A stretch of DNA of 64,000 nt from Atrichornis clamosus (GCA_013400975.1 WBMZ01012047.1:23666-87665); one strand, 5' to 3'. Positions 1 to 12,535 are shown, counted from the stretch's first letter. The notes: generated from the sequence alone by a model not told the origin. A program made the numbers and translations.

Positions 1-3000
1 AAAAAGTAGCATCTGTCAGCAGTTTCCATGTCTTGGAGAATATGGTACCTTTCCCTTGTATTCTGAATGAGAAGTATTATAGACTCACTGTCATTGGATA
101 ATAGCTGGCAAGTGACTGATTATTCAACGACTTATCCTTGGCTACAATTCTCTGTTTATCCCTTGGAAAGGGAAAACAACTTTTTAATATACTTAGCATA
201 TTTATTTTGTTGGTGGCCTGTTTCTTATGGTGCAGAGGTTTTTCGACATAAAACCTGAAAGCTATAAATAACTACATGGACCAAAGTAATCTCTAAAGTA
301 ATTGCATTAATTCAGATGAGGTCAGTTGAAGCATTAATTCAATTCTGTGATGCTCCAATAATGTATCTGACTAGTTCAAAAGGCAAGTCAAACACCCAAG
401 ATTGAATTTCTTTCTCTGCAAAACAGAGACTAAATGGCCAGCACCTATACTGATGGTAACTGTTCTTCATATGTGTTTAAGTTGTTATATTCTGTTTTCT
501 GAATATTCAGTCTTAAATATACCATGGAAAGGAAGTGCTACAAACATTGCCTGTCTTAGACATCTGTGCTCCACTGAAAGTATCTGAACATCCTTACACT
601 GATCCTTAGACACCCTGAGGAAAAAAAAAAGAAATGCAGGCATTGCCTTATGCATACATAACATGATGCCTATTTTTAAGAATGAGTTTAAGAATTGTTC
701 CGCTTGTGGAAATGAGCATCAAGTTTCAAGTAATTGCTTGCATTTTAATTTTAATGCTGGGTGCTGCTTCACCAGTGCACTGCCTTCAGTGAGTTGTGCT
801 GTTCCCATTCTAACCTAATAATGAATAAGATGTAGTTCTGAACTGCATCTGTGTTTTGGTGTTGGATTTTGGCTGGGTTTTTTTAAGGCAGAACTCTTCC
901 ATGATTTGTCTCAAGGACTGGTGTGCTGTGTAGAGGTGCAAATCTGTGTACTGTCATTCCAAATTGTTGTAGCAAACACACGTCATCAAACTATTGACTG
1001 ATCTTTGTAGGAAAAGAAAAGGATGTCTGGGTGCATGGCTGGCTGACTGGTTGGGTAAGAAATGGATTAACACACTACTGATTCTCTTACACTGTACTGA
1101 ACAGGAGATCAGTACTCAAAGGTTTTCTGGTCTTCTAGACCATTTTTCTTCTTATTTCCTTCTGTTGAATCAAAGCAATAGAAAACTTTTGAAAGAAAGA
1201 AAAAAATAATTTGCATCAGATTTAGCTGTCTTAAAGGATGAACATGCAAGTGAAGAGGTACTGGACCATGAGGTCTGACTCCACCTAGTCAGGACTCCCC
1301 ACTGCCACACTGAGAGGAGGCCTGTGTGATGTTTACAGTCTACAGCATAGAGTTAATTGGTTCCCAATAGTAGTGAGGGTGTTAGACAGTGGAATGCAGA
1401 TACAAACTTAAACCATCAGATTTTCCATGCAATAGTTGTTGGTCACATGGGTAGTAGATTGTAGTAGGCAGGGTAAAATTTCTAGTCAGCGTTTGATTTA
1501 TTTCTGGAGAAAAACCACAGACTTTGAAAGTACTACTAAGTATATTCCTGCCTTGAATGTTGGCATATAATGTTCAAGCAATGGCAGGAAAGAAGAATGC
1601 TTCATAAGAAAAAAGACATTCTCAGAGAACATACATCTGATCTGTAGAACTCTTTTGCACGATCAGAAAGTTTGATAAGGAGGATTAGTATGTTTCATTT
1701 TGGCACAGAAACATTGCTGAGTAGAGAATGGGAGGTATATCCTACTGTACATTGGCATAAAACCTACTATCCCGCAGGATTCCATAATATCACACTATGA
1801 ACAGAGGTAGCAGGATCCAGAGATGTAGCAATAACTGAGGTATGACTTCTGTTTCTGAGCCTGGATTTTTTTTAAACATCTTGCATTTTTTGGAAGTAAA
1901 AAAGAACGTGGAAGGGGAGGAGAATGTAAGATTTATCAGCTCAGGTTTCAAATAAACAAGTCATTTTAGTCATCCTGAGTACTTCAGTATCAATAGGGGC
2001 TCCATTGTTTCCCATCACAAATTTTGGAAACACTACCTCCAGAAACTTTCAAGAGTCTCTTGTGCCTTTTGTGTGTGCTGAAACAATTGTACAAACACCA
2101 CAGGCACTTCTGTTTTGCTACAGCAATTATTTGCTCTAAATCCCCACCTCTAACAACACAAGTGTTTTTGCTGCCTCATGGCCACGTGTTGGACATGGCA
2201 AAGTTGTGTATATACCCATGAAATACAACATCAAATAATGAGCAGAATTCAATGTTAAGAAAATTATGACAGAAGCCATAGTGGAGACACTGTGTTGCAG
2301 GACAAATGAAAATGTTATAATGACAATGCATAATTAATCGTTCGAGTATCTCGCTTTAACAATTATGCCACTACGGAAAAAAAAAAAAACAAACCCAACA
2401 CACTAGCTAAAAAAGTCCAAGATACTACAGACGTTGTACTTGCTGTGATGTGTACACTTCTGAAACTTCCTGTTCACTGGTTGCCTTCTTTATAATGGAG
2501 TTTCTAAATGGAGTTACGTATGGAATAAAAAAAAATAAATCTATGGCCAATTTAACCACTCAGGCAGGTCTAGACATCTCCTGTTTCAGGCTGCAGTGGG
2601 AGATAACTTGTCACAATATGTGCTGATTGGAACTCAGCAGAGTCTCTGCTTCAGACTCCTGGAAGAGACAAAAGCTGTGTGCAAATTCAGAGGGGAGCAC
2701 AAAGCAGGGAAAAGGTAGGGGAAGGGAGCACAAAAAGGCACTGGCCAGCAGGAACAGGCTTTGGAATTTAATAGGGGATTGTTCTCTTCTCCACTGTTCA
2801 AAAGGAACTCTTGGAATTCGTGTTAGCTGCTTTAAAACCCAGCTACTGTCTCAGAGTACAGGAAGAAGAGCAGGACTCAGGTGGTGGAGAACCAGCAGTC
2901 CCTGTATGTTTTTTGGGATGACTGGAGAGTTTCAAAACAATGAAATATATATCAATACAAAGCGTCAAATCACCATGTGCTGCCTTGGGACATGGCAAGA

Positions 3001-3856
3001 CTGTTTTCATGGGTTTCGTCACCACAGTTCATACTAGGCATTTGATGCTTAAACAAACACTCAGAAAACTGATTTGAATCACAGGATTTTATTAAGCAAA
3101 TAAGCAGACAACTCAATCTAAAACTCGTGCTGCATTCTGCTGACCCTGCAGAAATCACAGAGCAGCCCTTCTCCAAAATGCAAGCTTTGCTGCCTGCCTA
3201 CTAGTACCTTGCAGTAGAGGCAGGAATGAACCGAAAAGAAAACAAACTTTAAGCAGAAAATGAATTACTCTAGAATGCAGCTGAGACTGGGATGTGGTTA
3301 TGAGTTGTTCCAATCCCCAGCATGAGAATGGTATGCAGCTATGTGCATACATATCCTATATGAGAAATCTTTACTTCTGAACTGCCATAATGGCTCCCCT
3401 ATTTTCACAAAACATGAAACAGATGCCCACTTTTTGGAGCTATAATTCTTTGCATTAGGAAATGGCAAAACCAAACGCATGCAAATGAAAATAAAAGGTA
3501 CCTAAGCACAGGGAGAAGTCAGAATTGGGGACAGGAGAAAAAGGGCATGACAACTTCTTTACATTTTTTCCCCATTTTTATATGATACTTCAAGTAAGTT
3601 GGCTTGCTATGACTATATAAGGAAATTTCTGATCTAAAAGCTGATTGTTACCAAGGTGAAAAAGAAGAAAAGGCCCCAAAAACCAAAAAGTGAGGGTTTG
3701 CCATGTCGAAGATTGTTTGGTTCTTTTATGGCAATATATGTTGATTGTGCTTTTTACAGTACCCTTCTGCACAAGACTGAAAGTTTTTAGTGGATCTGTA
3801 ACTCTGATAATAAAATGTTTATTCAGTATGTATTAAGAAATAGATATGTTGCAACT
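1..3856. other. Unique AT-rich non-coding sequence
   Basis: I see no recognisable gene or transposon here. The longest open frame (plus strand, 2627-3037, 136 codons) lies in a slightly GC-richer, purine-biased patch around 2600-2900. It resembles no family I know and has no clear splice context. A run of about 12 A lies near 2380. Old, diverged repeats could be present below what can be seen by eye. Confidence 0.6.
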
Positions 3857-3896
3857 TTATATATATATATGTATATAAATATATATATTTTTATAT
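3857..3896. repeat. AT-rich microsatellite
   Basis: About 40 bases of almost uninterrupted TA dinucleotides, broken by single G, A and T steps. The tract is nearly self-complementary and could extrude as a cruciform. No transposon body adjoins it. Confidence 0.85.
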
Positions 3897-4676
3897 GCAA
3901 TAAAAATAGACATTTTCATATTCCACTTTTTTTTCTTGACCTGATTACATTAATTTCTAAATGGTTCCTTTATTTATTTTTTTCTAAATGATAACAACTC
4001 AGAAGAATATACCAATTTAAAACCTGGAAGTTGAAATTCATTTATCATTACGGAAAATAGCAATTGGCTCAACTGAACAAAAATAACTCAGCAGTTCGCT
4101 CTCACCAGCTTGCACACTCTACTGATATATTCCGTTTACTACTTTATATCCATCTGCCAAACCCACCTGGGTTTCAGATGGGACATATTCTAGCTCTGTT
4201 AATGATAAGCTTCACTCTATTCCCTATGTCATCCCCTCAACACTTTCTAAAAAAAAAGACAAAAATTATACAGTGCATATTGTGCCATGCTGTATTGATT
4301 TGAATGCTACATTAAGTGGAGAGCATATTAAGAAAGATGTCAGAGAGTGCTTCCTTCTTCTTATGGCCCCAACAATGAGTCAGGCAGAAGTCATATAATC
4401 TACAGTTAAAAACCAAAAATAGATGGGTTCTGGGTAAGGCAGAATCATATTTATTTTTATGAGGTAACTTTCACAATGAGATTATCTCTAAGCACTTACA
4501 AAAATACTGAAAATGCTACTATTTTAGTAGCTTAGTTATAGAAATATATAAGGCCTGTTGGATTGGAAATAACTACCAGTTTCAGAGGCTCCTTTGTGGG
4601 GCTTACAGGGAGCTTCAGGTCTGCACAGAGGCTGCACAGAGACATCTCACAGTGTGAAGGATTATGTTGTCCTCAC

Positions 4677-4819
4677 CTTCCTTCAATGCCTTAATGATCC
4701 AGGAGTCTTTATCCAAATAAATGACATTACTGCACACTCCAAAGAGGTATCCTGATGAGCAGAGCATATAGTCAGTATTTGTCAGGGAGTGGGTAGGTGA
4801 GAAATGCATCCTCACTGGT
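4677..4819 (-). other. Exon-like segment, minus strand (unassigned)
   Basis: Seen: on the minus strand a T-rich and C-rich tract ending in CTCCCAG abuts 143 bases that are followed by GAAG|GTGAGG, a strong donor. One frame is open throughout (47 whole codons with one extra base at each end). It includes the peptides MHFSPTHSL and DKDSWIIKAL and four cysteines' worth of non-repetitive composition with one tryptophan. A second frame starting at the acceptor stops after 15 codons. I do not recognise a protein family. The junction phases do not match those of the 7719-7890 segment, so the two cannot be joined directly. It could be a real internal exon, a cryptic exon or chance. Confidence 0.22.
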
Positions 4820-5278
4820 CTGGGAGAAAAAAAATCTATATATTCTTCTTACTCTCTGTGGCGTGTTGCATCTCCAGTCTTTTTGCAGGAAACCAAACTT
4901 GATGAGTTATTGATATGCCTGTCACAAGCTACAGCAGAATGGAGATAACCAGTTGGTGGCACTACCTTAAGAACCCAGATAAATTGGCAAGAGATTGAGC
5001 AGCTCCTTGGTCATTGCTACAGAAATATAGACAGTAAGGCATTGTTTTGTCTAAGAGAAATCCTGCTCAGTGTCATGAAAAGACCTTCTTGAATTTTTGA
5101 AAACTGCAGCACACGGGCAGGAAACCATATTCCCTAAAAGCTCCAGCCCTGCCCAGGAGATAATGAGTCATTCTAATGACAGCAGGGTAATACAGCAAAT
5201 GGTTTAACTGAGTTATCCCCACTGTGTGTTTTCATATATCAGTGAACACTGTAGATGATCTTGTTTCAAGAAATAAGA

Positions 5279-5302
5279 TTGCATCAAGCCTTCTTGATGC
5301 AA
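5279..5302. repeat. Perfect inverted repeat (10-bp arms, 4-base loop)
   Basis: TTGCATCAAG is followed by CCTT and then CTTGATGCAA, giving a perfect 10-bp stem with a 4-base loop. The flanks do not extend the pairing. The stem is too short for a miRNA precursor on its own and has no transposon context. Confidence 0.9.
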
Positions 5303-6730
5303 CCTTCACAAGTTTGTCCCCTTCTTCAAGCAAAGGTGACTTTTTGTCAGGCTTCAGTGACTGAAGGCTCTCTTAACTCATCAGCCTAAATCCAGCAGTT
5401 TCCCATAGCTAATAGTCAGACTTCCTTCATAAACCCAAGGGCTGAAATGTTTTGGGTTTTTTTGAGACATTTCAAGTAATTGATTTTTGGTCTTTGCATT
5501 CTGACACTGACCTGAGTATTGAGTAATTCTAGAAACCATTTCTGTGTTAAATGAAGGGTGAAAGAAGGCAATGGTATTTTTACTGGATCCTCAAATCAGT
5601 CTCAGTGCATAAGAAGTGGTTCTATCAGCTGAGGATGAGTAGTTATCAACTGCAAACTTCTCTGTCAGAGCTAATTTTCCAGTCTTCCTTGAGAATATCA
5701 GTTGTATATGCATCCCTCTCCAAGCACCTGCACAGGATGTGGGCACACTCAAGGACAGGAAGGCTTTCTGTTCCCCGAATATGCAGGTGTGTGCAATGTC
5801 AAGCATCAGCTCTACTTTTTCAGGATCATTTCAAAATGCGCACACAGTGCAGCTTTGCTGGATGTCAGCAGTCTGAAACTGTTTTCTCACTGACAGAGAT
5901 GGGGGAAGTACAAAAGTGTACAGACAGCTCCGGTGGGCAGTTACTCTACAGCCCTTTCGAGACGGGGATTATTTGTGTTCTTGCTGCTTTCTCCAAGTCA
6001 CATCCACAAAGTCTCCTGCAAAGAAAGAAGTGTTAGGTGAGAAAAGCATATGCTGCATTTAAATGTGACTGAGGAAGAAGTTATTTTTATTTCATTTATA
6101 GAAACATGAGCCAAATAATGAGAAGTAAGGCAGCAGTTGAAGGCTCACCATTTTCCACGTCATTTCTTTTTTTGGTATTTATTTCATAGGATAATTGTGG
6201 ACTTCCCTGCATGAACAAAACAAAGAGAGTTGCAGAGTAAATCAGGCTAAAACTCAAATAAATAGAGGAAACCGAAACTGTGAAAAATATGAGGCAGAGA
6301 AGCTAAGCACATTTAAAGTCATATACAATTAGTCATTATAAGATACAATAAAACAGGAGTAAGGACTTTACCATATAACATTTACGTGGTTGTATGTAAT
6401 TGCTTCTAAACTAGGCACTAGTGTTTGGGGTCTACTTCTTTTCTTAATTCTGCAAAAATGAAATTTCATCCTTTCCAACAGCTTATATCCAATCTTCTAC
6501 ATGTGAGGACCCTTAAGTAATATAGCCATATTTTATAAAAGTAATGCATTTAGAAGTGAAATAGAATGCTATTTAGATATCAATTTATTGCTATATTTAT
6601 GATGCTTCTCTATTTTTTTACTTACAACTTAATTATGTAAGTCAGGAGTGGTCTAATCCTAGCAACAATGAGGGCCAGATGGAGATTTCTTTGCCCTCCA
6701 ACTGAGCACGTGACATTCCTCCCCTCACAG

Positions 6731-6796
6731 CTGCAGCCTGACACAGACATTTGGCTGGTGATGTTGCTGCCAGAGAAAGGAGATATTTTTGAGGAG
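6731..6796 (+). other. Exon-like segment, plus strand (unassigned)
   Basis: A pyrimidine tract ending CCCCTCACAG is followed by 66 bases (22 open codons, phase 0 at both ends) and then GAGGAG|GTGAGG. It contains the peptide DTDIWLVMLLPEKGD. The surrounding 200 bp is GC-richer than its neighbours. No family is recognised. It is on the opposite strand to the 4.7 and 7.8 kb segments, so it cannot belong to the same transcript, and it shows how easily such cassettes arise. Confidence 0.12.
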
Positions 6797-7718
6797 GTGA
6801 GGGAGAGTGTCCACACTCCCTCCCACAGGTTACACCGGCAGTTTTGCTCCATGTGTTGAGCGTGTTGTAAGCAGGAGATGGCTTTCAGCTGTTTGCACTG
6901 GTTTTGATGCATGTATAGCTACTCTTCCTCCTTTTCAGGGGAAATACTCTGCCCTGGATGGGGTTGTTCAGTGGTCCACCATGTAACCAAGACATTAAGA
7001 CCAGAAGCCTTTCCTAAAAATACTGCATTAGAAAACTGTGAGCTGAGTGTATTGTGCTGAGAGCTATATTGAAACTGGAGAAGCCCTCTTAAAACAGAAC
7101 AAGCAAACCAAAACAATATGAACATCACTATTCTTCAGGAAATCAGTTTTCTTCCAGCAAGGCATAACACAGCAAAGGTGTGATATGCTACTGATATTTT
7201 AATACAGGAATTTTCAACTCAAAACCCAAGGTTCATTCAGGTTTTAATACTATGTTAAGAAGGAGGAATTTTTCAACCTCTGTCAAAAAAGAGGAAGTAC
7301 TCTGAATTTGATGTTTCTCTTCCTGGTTCAACAAAACTGTTTTGCCCTGACAATGGGGAGGAAATTGTGAACAGCAGTTGTCAGAGGTGCTTTAGGGCTT
7401 TAAGTCCTTGAAGAAAAGTCCGCTTTAGATCTCTCGTTTATATATTTTGATATATATTTATGGAATAGCTCAATCTCTCTGGTTGCAAAGCTTGGACAGG
7501 GATGAGAATAAAACCAGACGAAGGTTTCCAGATATAACTCCTTCCAAAACACGTTGAAAATGCCTGCCAAAAATGTGAAAAATCAATTCCAAAGTCCTGA
7601 GAAGGTCCTTTAGCATCATTTCATGTCCCTGACAGGTGACTCATCTCTGGCATAGATTATTTACTTCTACCTAGACAAAGGTAGAATTTTATCAGAGGAA
7701 GGGGAATCCCAATTTTAC

Positions 7719-7890
7719 CTTCAGTTTGGCTGTGAAACTGTAACAATCATAAATCACTCCCAGCTGTCCCTGAGATCTTCCCTTCAGCACATGACTGTAG
7801 GGAAGGCCACAAGTTCTGCAGCAATCAATCCCTTTTATATCTCTCCACAGACACACAGGCATCATACTGGAGCTCAAACTGTGTTGCTGG
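7719..7890 (-). other. Exon-like segment, minus strand (unassigned)
   Basis: Seen: on the minus strand the acceptor tract ends GTCTTTTTCAG and the donor is CTGAAG|GTAAAA, with 172 bases between. One frame is open across the segment and ends on a codon boundary. Its middle contains a CLWRDIKGIDCCRTCGLP-like cysteine-rich stretch, and the end reads IYDCYSFTAKLK. The frame that begins at the first base carries two TGA codons. No known domain is recognised. If genuine it would be an internal exon of a minus-strand gene, but the 1-base entry phase and the lack of partners leave it unproven. Confidence 0.22.
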
Positions 7891-9260
7891 CTGAAAAAGA
7901 CAATTGGTAAATCAAATACCAAATGAAATCACTCAGATAATATCCACTGCCCCCAATTTCACTGAAATCCTTCATTCATCTCTTAACCCACGCATGTATG
8001 TAACCCAGCAACTTCTTCCTAGTCTTCCTAACATTTTTCCACCTCCAATATTCACTCCTGTGTGTGCCATCACTCATTGCATGACCCATAAATTGCCTCT
8101 CCGTACTCCTTTTCTGTCTGTGGTCCTCTATATGATATTTGTTGGGTGCAGCCTCTGTTCAGTGTGTTTACCTCAGGCATTGGTACCTCAGGATTGTTTG
8201 CTGGGTCGTTATTTCCTCTCTCTGTGGATGATTTTTCTGATTCCTACCCTATGGTACTTTCTGGGCTGAATGGATCTCTGGCTGTCAATGATCAAAGCTG
8301 TCAGTTGCTGTTTATTTCCTCACCTCTTCAATTTGGCTCCTGGGAGGATGTTTCAACAGAAGTTTTAGAGAGACAGAAAAAACCAATATCCTATTAAACT
8401 AATGACCCTTGGCTATGCTGTCTACAAATGAATGCAGGCACAGACAATCGCCCAGTTTTCTACTAAGGGTCTGTGCACAACAGTCTTATGTGTGTTTTCT
8501 AGCTATAAAATGTGTGTGTCTATAACTTCTAGAAAAAAAAAGTATTATTTCCATTTAACAGTAATTATTCCAGTGTAACTATAGTACTCCACTAATTGCT
8601 TTCTGGTTATTAAGAATATTAATAAAGTTTGTGTTCAGATTTTCTGGTAGAGAGCACTGCTGTCTCTTCTGTTTATTCTTTTCTGAGGGCTTCTGTAAAG
8701 AACTTCTGAAGCCTTTTTATAACAGTTCTTTTTTACAAAATCAAAAGTCTGGAATAAATTTGTTGTGACTAGCTATTAGCAAAAAAGATATTCTATTCAG
8801 AGCAGCAATGGTTTATTTCTTTAGATAAATATAGCTGTAATGTGTCACAGATTGAAGTATATCTTCATGCCCTATGACCATGGTGCTAATCACAAATATT
8901 CCTGGTGTTGGTAACAACAAATGGTTTCTCAACTACCAGTCTGCTATTGAATACCTTATATTTAATACACTTGTGTTAAGCAGACTTTCTAGGAGGAAAT
9001 CTTTGGATTTTTATTTTAATTTATTGGTTGAGAGATGGTGGCGACCATGACTGAGAAAAAAAATTAAAACTTGTGGGTTGGACAGAACTTGTGGGTGTTG
9101 GAAAAAGAAAATTGAAGTACTTTCTTTCATCCACATTGAACAGAATCAACGAGTAGGGATACACAAAGAGCTGCTCAGGATGAGGTTTTAGTGTGAACAA
9201 AAGGAGAGGGAGCTGAAGCAAAGAGCGGTTGATTGTGTTTGAATTAGCTGGTGAACTGAG

Positions 9261-9305
9261 GTGAGGTGAGGTGAGGTGAGGTGAGGTGAGGTGAGGTGAG
9301 GTGAG
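9261..9305. repeat. GTGAG pentanucleotide tandem array
   Basis: Nine uninterrupted copies of GTGAG, with one imperfect unit on each side (CTGAG before, GTGAA after). It is a likely length-polymorphic minisatellite. Reading frames through it give artificial repeats of a five-residue unit and are not genes. Confidence 0.97.
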
Positions 9306-12300
9306 GTGAAGGAAGAAAGAGGGGGATCCATAATGATTTGTTGGTCTCTATAGCAGGATGAAGGTGGCAGCACTGGGACTCCCTAGAGGGAAGAAAGTAA
9401 CATAGAAAGAAAAAAATTTAAGAGAAGAAATACAAGAAATACAATGATGGAAGCCCAGCAATGGTAAGATCTAAAGGAAGAGAATCATCAGTTAATAGAA
9501 AGGTAAGGGCTGACGTCAGGTCAAGGGCAGGGTGAGAACAAAGTACTGTGGTGGCATTTTGGCTAAAAAGTCAATAGCACTAGAAGCTTTATTTAAAGCA
9601 GATGTCCTAGAGTGCAAGAAGTGAGGAGAGGAGAAAGGAAGCTGGAAATAAAAGAAAATATAGTGAGAACAAACCTTCACAATTAACATTAAGAATATAT
9701 TCTGCAATTTTTAAAATTAAATAAGACAGCAAGAATAGCATTTGGAGAAGCAAGGGAATTCACTTGACAGTTATTTAAAACGTATTAAGCAAGGAGAAAT
9801 TGAAGAATGTTTTCATTGTGAAGGGAAAGAACTACAAGGTAGAGAGAAAGAGACTATCATAAAGTAGTGATGGGTGAGAGTACTATACTGGAAAATATAG
9901 CCACACTCAAAACACTGATGATTCTATGATTCTGAAAAATGTGATCATGCACGGCCACAGGAATGGAAGTGTGAGGAGCCATGGTAGCAAGGGATGAGAG
10001 AGCAGACAACAAAGGTGTCTATCAGTGACTGAAAAAAACATAAGGGTTGTGATTGAAGAGAAAGGGAAAGGAAAGAGGAGCTCACATCATAGAGTGTTTG
10101 TCAATTTTCTTTTAGAAGAAATATTCATTTATCACTGGGAAATGCAAGGAATCTTTCTTGTGAGAGCTCATTCCTCATAGGTCTATATATGTAATACACA
10201 CAGCACAGAAACTAAGTAAAGCACTGTGGACTGTAAAATCTCTTAAGAACACGGAGAAAGCAGCAGGTTTATAAAATCTATCAAGAGCTTGTGAATGTGA
10301 TCTAACTAAAATTATCCTTGTTTGGATAAATGTGCTACTAAAACATGTATTAAAGTATAAAATATAGGCCATTATTCACTGTTTCCAAGGCACTGTTCAT
10401 ATGGAAAAGCAAATGAGAGATCATGAGAATGGTTTTAGCATTATTGTTGATTCATGCTAAATTAGGTTTCTAATCTGTTCCTAGAGCTATTATTATTAAA
10501 ACAAATCATTTATCCTCTTGAGCACACTACTGCTTTGTTTAACTTCAAATTATGTCCTTTACCTACCACTGTTGTGCACCCTTCTTTTAACAGGGTTTCT
10601 TTTGGCACAGTTCCTTGTTTGCTGAGCAATAGATTGATATGCTTGCAGGGAATGGAAGAAAGATGTGCTGCTGTACAGTACTAGCATCCAGCTTGTGGTA
10701 TTTTGAACACACTGGAAACACCAGCTAATGCTAACAGTCTGTGATTAAATCTTTCAGGACTGCAAGGGCAAATGACATAATTGAGAAGAAAAAACCTAAA
10801 TTACAATGGAAAAGTACAAGGGAGGAATATGGCAAAAGATACTGTGTCTCTGTGTGTTTGTATGCATTCAGCATGTATAGGAGGTAATGTTTAAAATGAT
10901 AGTAGCATTTGGCCTAAGCATTTACCAACCAAAGATGTTTCTGAGACTTTCTGCAGCTGGTTACCATTTTAACAGGGGAATATTTTATATGATAGCCTTG
11001 TGTTCCTCACACAAAGGGCACTAATTATGCAGCAGAGATAAATAAAGCAGCTCAGATAAGGAACATATCAAATTCATATCCTGTGCTACCTCAGAAATCT
11101 GATAGGAGATTGAATTTATTTCTGTGATGCAGATCACGGTTACAAAAAGCTTTCAGCTCTTTTTAAAACAGTGTTAGAGCACTGATGCATGAGAAAAGTT
11201 ACAGCGAGGCAAGATGTGGTATTATTTTAAAGCCACTGTCTTACATGGTGGCTGCTTCAGTGAATGCTTTGGTGCAAAATATTACAGCAGAGCAAAGGTA
11301 AAAGAGATTACTGATTTTACTGAAGGGTAGGGGTAACATCTCTTGTACATAGGTAATTCCCACAGATTAGATCGATTTTATGAGCTTCTTCTCAGGAATA
11401 TAGCTGTTTGCCCATGCAGTCAGACTTCTCTGCTGCTAAGTGTCAACATCATATCTGCATTATATTTTTATGTTGAAAATAAAAAAGAATCCAAAAGGGA
11501 ATAAAATTATAAAACCCTTTAGATTAACATAGTCATGAAAACTCATTTAAACAATAAAACTGTAGAAGATGGAGTCATTGGGGTTTCAGACTACATGGCT
11601 ATTTTGCTACGAAAGACACATCTAATTAGTGAAATGTTTCTTCTGAAGTGGCCTATTGGGCTGCAGAAGAGGATTCATCCACAGAGTCTTTCTGAGCTCA
11701 TTCTGGGCCATGTTTGCTTATTTGATCTGTGTCTTGATGACACAAAGATCCAGTGAGGCACATGCTTCATCTGCGACTCACCACTCCAGTCCTATAAGAT
11801 TCACAATGTGGTCATGAACGATGATCTATTTGTAATTTGAGAATCTCTCTGCAATCTTATTGCAAATGCAGTTTGTCTAAGAACTTCTAGAGTGCAGATT
11901 TAATATCTCCAAATCCCAGGGCAGAAGGTTTGTCTTGGAATACAATGCAGCACTGATAACTGTGATTTAGAGCAATATAAGGCTTTTCAAGCTAGATCAG
12001 ACTTTTGGTGGCGTTCACCCTCTCCCTGCTCTCCATGGCCCTCTATCCAGAGGATGGTGCAAAAGGTCCCACCATGGGCAGCGAGTCACCCACCCACTTA
12101 TGAAATTCTATTGTCTTCGTTCCTAATAGTTGAAAGTTGGCTTAAATTCCAGAACATTCCTTCTAATCATCTATTTTTAGCATTCACTTATAACTCTGCA
12201 TATTCTCAGTATTCACATAAATGTCCAGTCCCCCACTGAGTTTTGTTAAAGTTAGTAGTATCTACTGTCAGTGATTTATGAAGTTTAATTGCACATTGTT

Positions 12301-12434
12301 TGTTTTTCCCCCTTTTATACATTTTCAATTGGCTGCCTTCAAATTTAATCAAGTGTGCTAATCTGCCACTGTATTATATTAGGGTGGCTTATCCTTTATG
12401 AAATTCTTCACTGTCCCTCTGCATTTGAATAAAA
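9306..12434. other. Unique sequence, strand-biased purine-rich in its first 800 bp
   Basis: From about 9310 to 10110 the plus strand is strongly biased to A and G with little C, and contains short repeats such as AAGAAATAC twice near 9427. A perfect TGACGTCA sits at 9511. The rest to 12.4 kb is ordinary AT-rich sequence. I recognise no gene or transposon body; a lone CR1-tail-like string near 9920 has no element next to it. Confidence 0.5.
9511..9529 (+). promoter_or_regulatory. Perfect CRE motif overlapping a DR1-like nuclear-receptor site
   Basis: TGACGTCA is the full palindromic cAMP-response element, and CpG-containing copies are uncommon in CpG-poor DNA. Its final A starts AGGTCAAGGGCA, which resembles a direct repeat of receptor half-sites with 1-base spacing. 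This is motif evidence only; no promoter or transcript is visible nearby. Confidence 0.25.
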
Positions 12435-12535
12435 CCTAAATAAATTAATGTTATCTGCAATTGTTACTATCTTGATGCTTGACTCCATTTCTGGGTAATT
12501 AATAGATACATTAAATTATCTCTGCAGCTCTGATG
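12435..12535 (-). mobile_element. Degenerate ancient LINE fragment (CR1/L3-like), minus strand
   Basis: The order of words (a TTATCTGCAA block, a block near GACTCCATTT, then GGTAATTAATAGATACATTAAA) matches from memory the reverse complement of an internal coding segment conserved in old amniote CR1/L3-type LINEs. Similarity is partial and no ends are visible. The call would need an alignment to confirm. Confidence 0.38.

Larger units (their letters stand above)
3897..9255. other. Unique sequence with three exon-like cassettes and one hairpin
   Basis: This stretch has no recognised transposon. It holds three exon-like segments (4677-4819 minus, 6731-6796 plus, 7719-7890 minus) and a 10-bp-arm hairpin at 5279-5302, all listed separately. 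A 161-codon plus-strand frame at 5551-6036 is the longest frame outside repeats. It shows no domain, signal peptide or membrane segment I can recognise, and one frame of this length is expected by chance in a window this size. Confidence 0.5.

Noticed and set aside
5551..6036. 161-codon plus-strand open frame
   Set aside because: About one such frame is expected by chance in 64 kb of six-frame AT-rich DNA; no domain, splice support or recognisable composition.
8323..8341. Acceptor and donor on the minus strand only 16 bases apart
   Set aside because: Too short to be a credible exon; shows that good splice-like sites occur by chance here.
9917..9936. GATGATTCTATGATTCT, like a CR1 tail
   Set aside because: No CR1 body on either side; a 17-base match alone is not enough.
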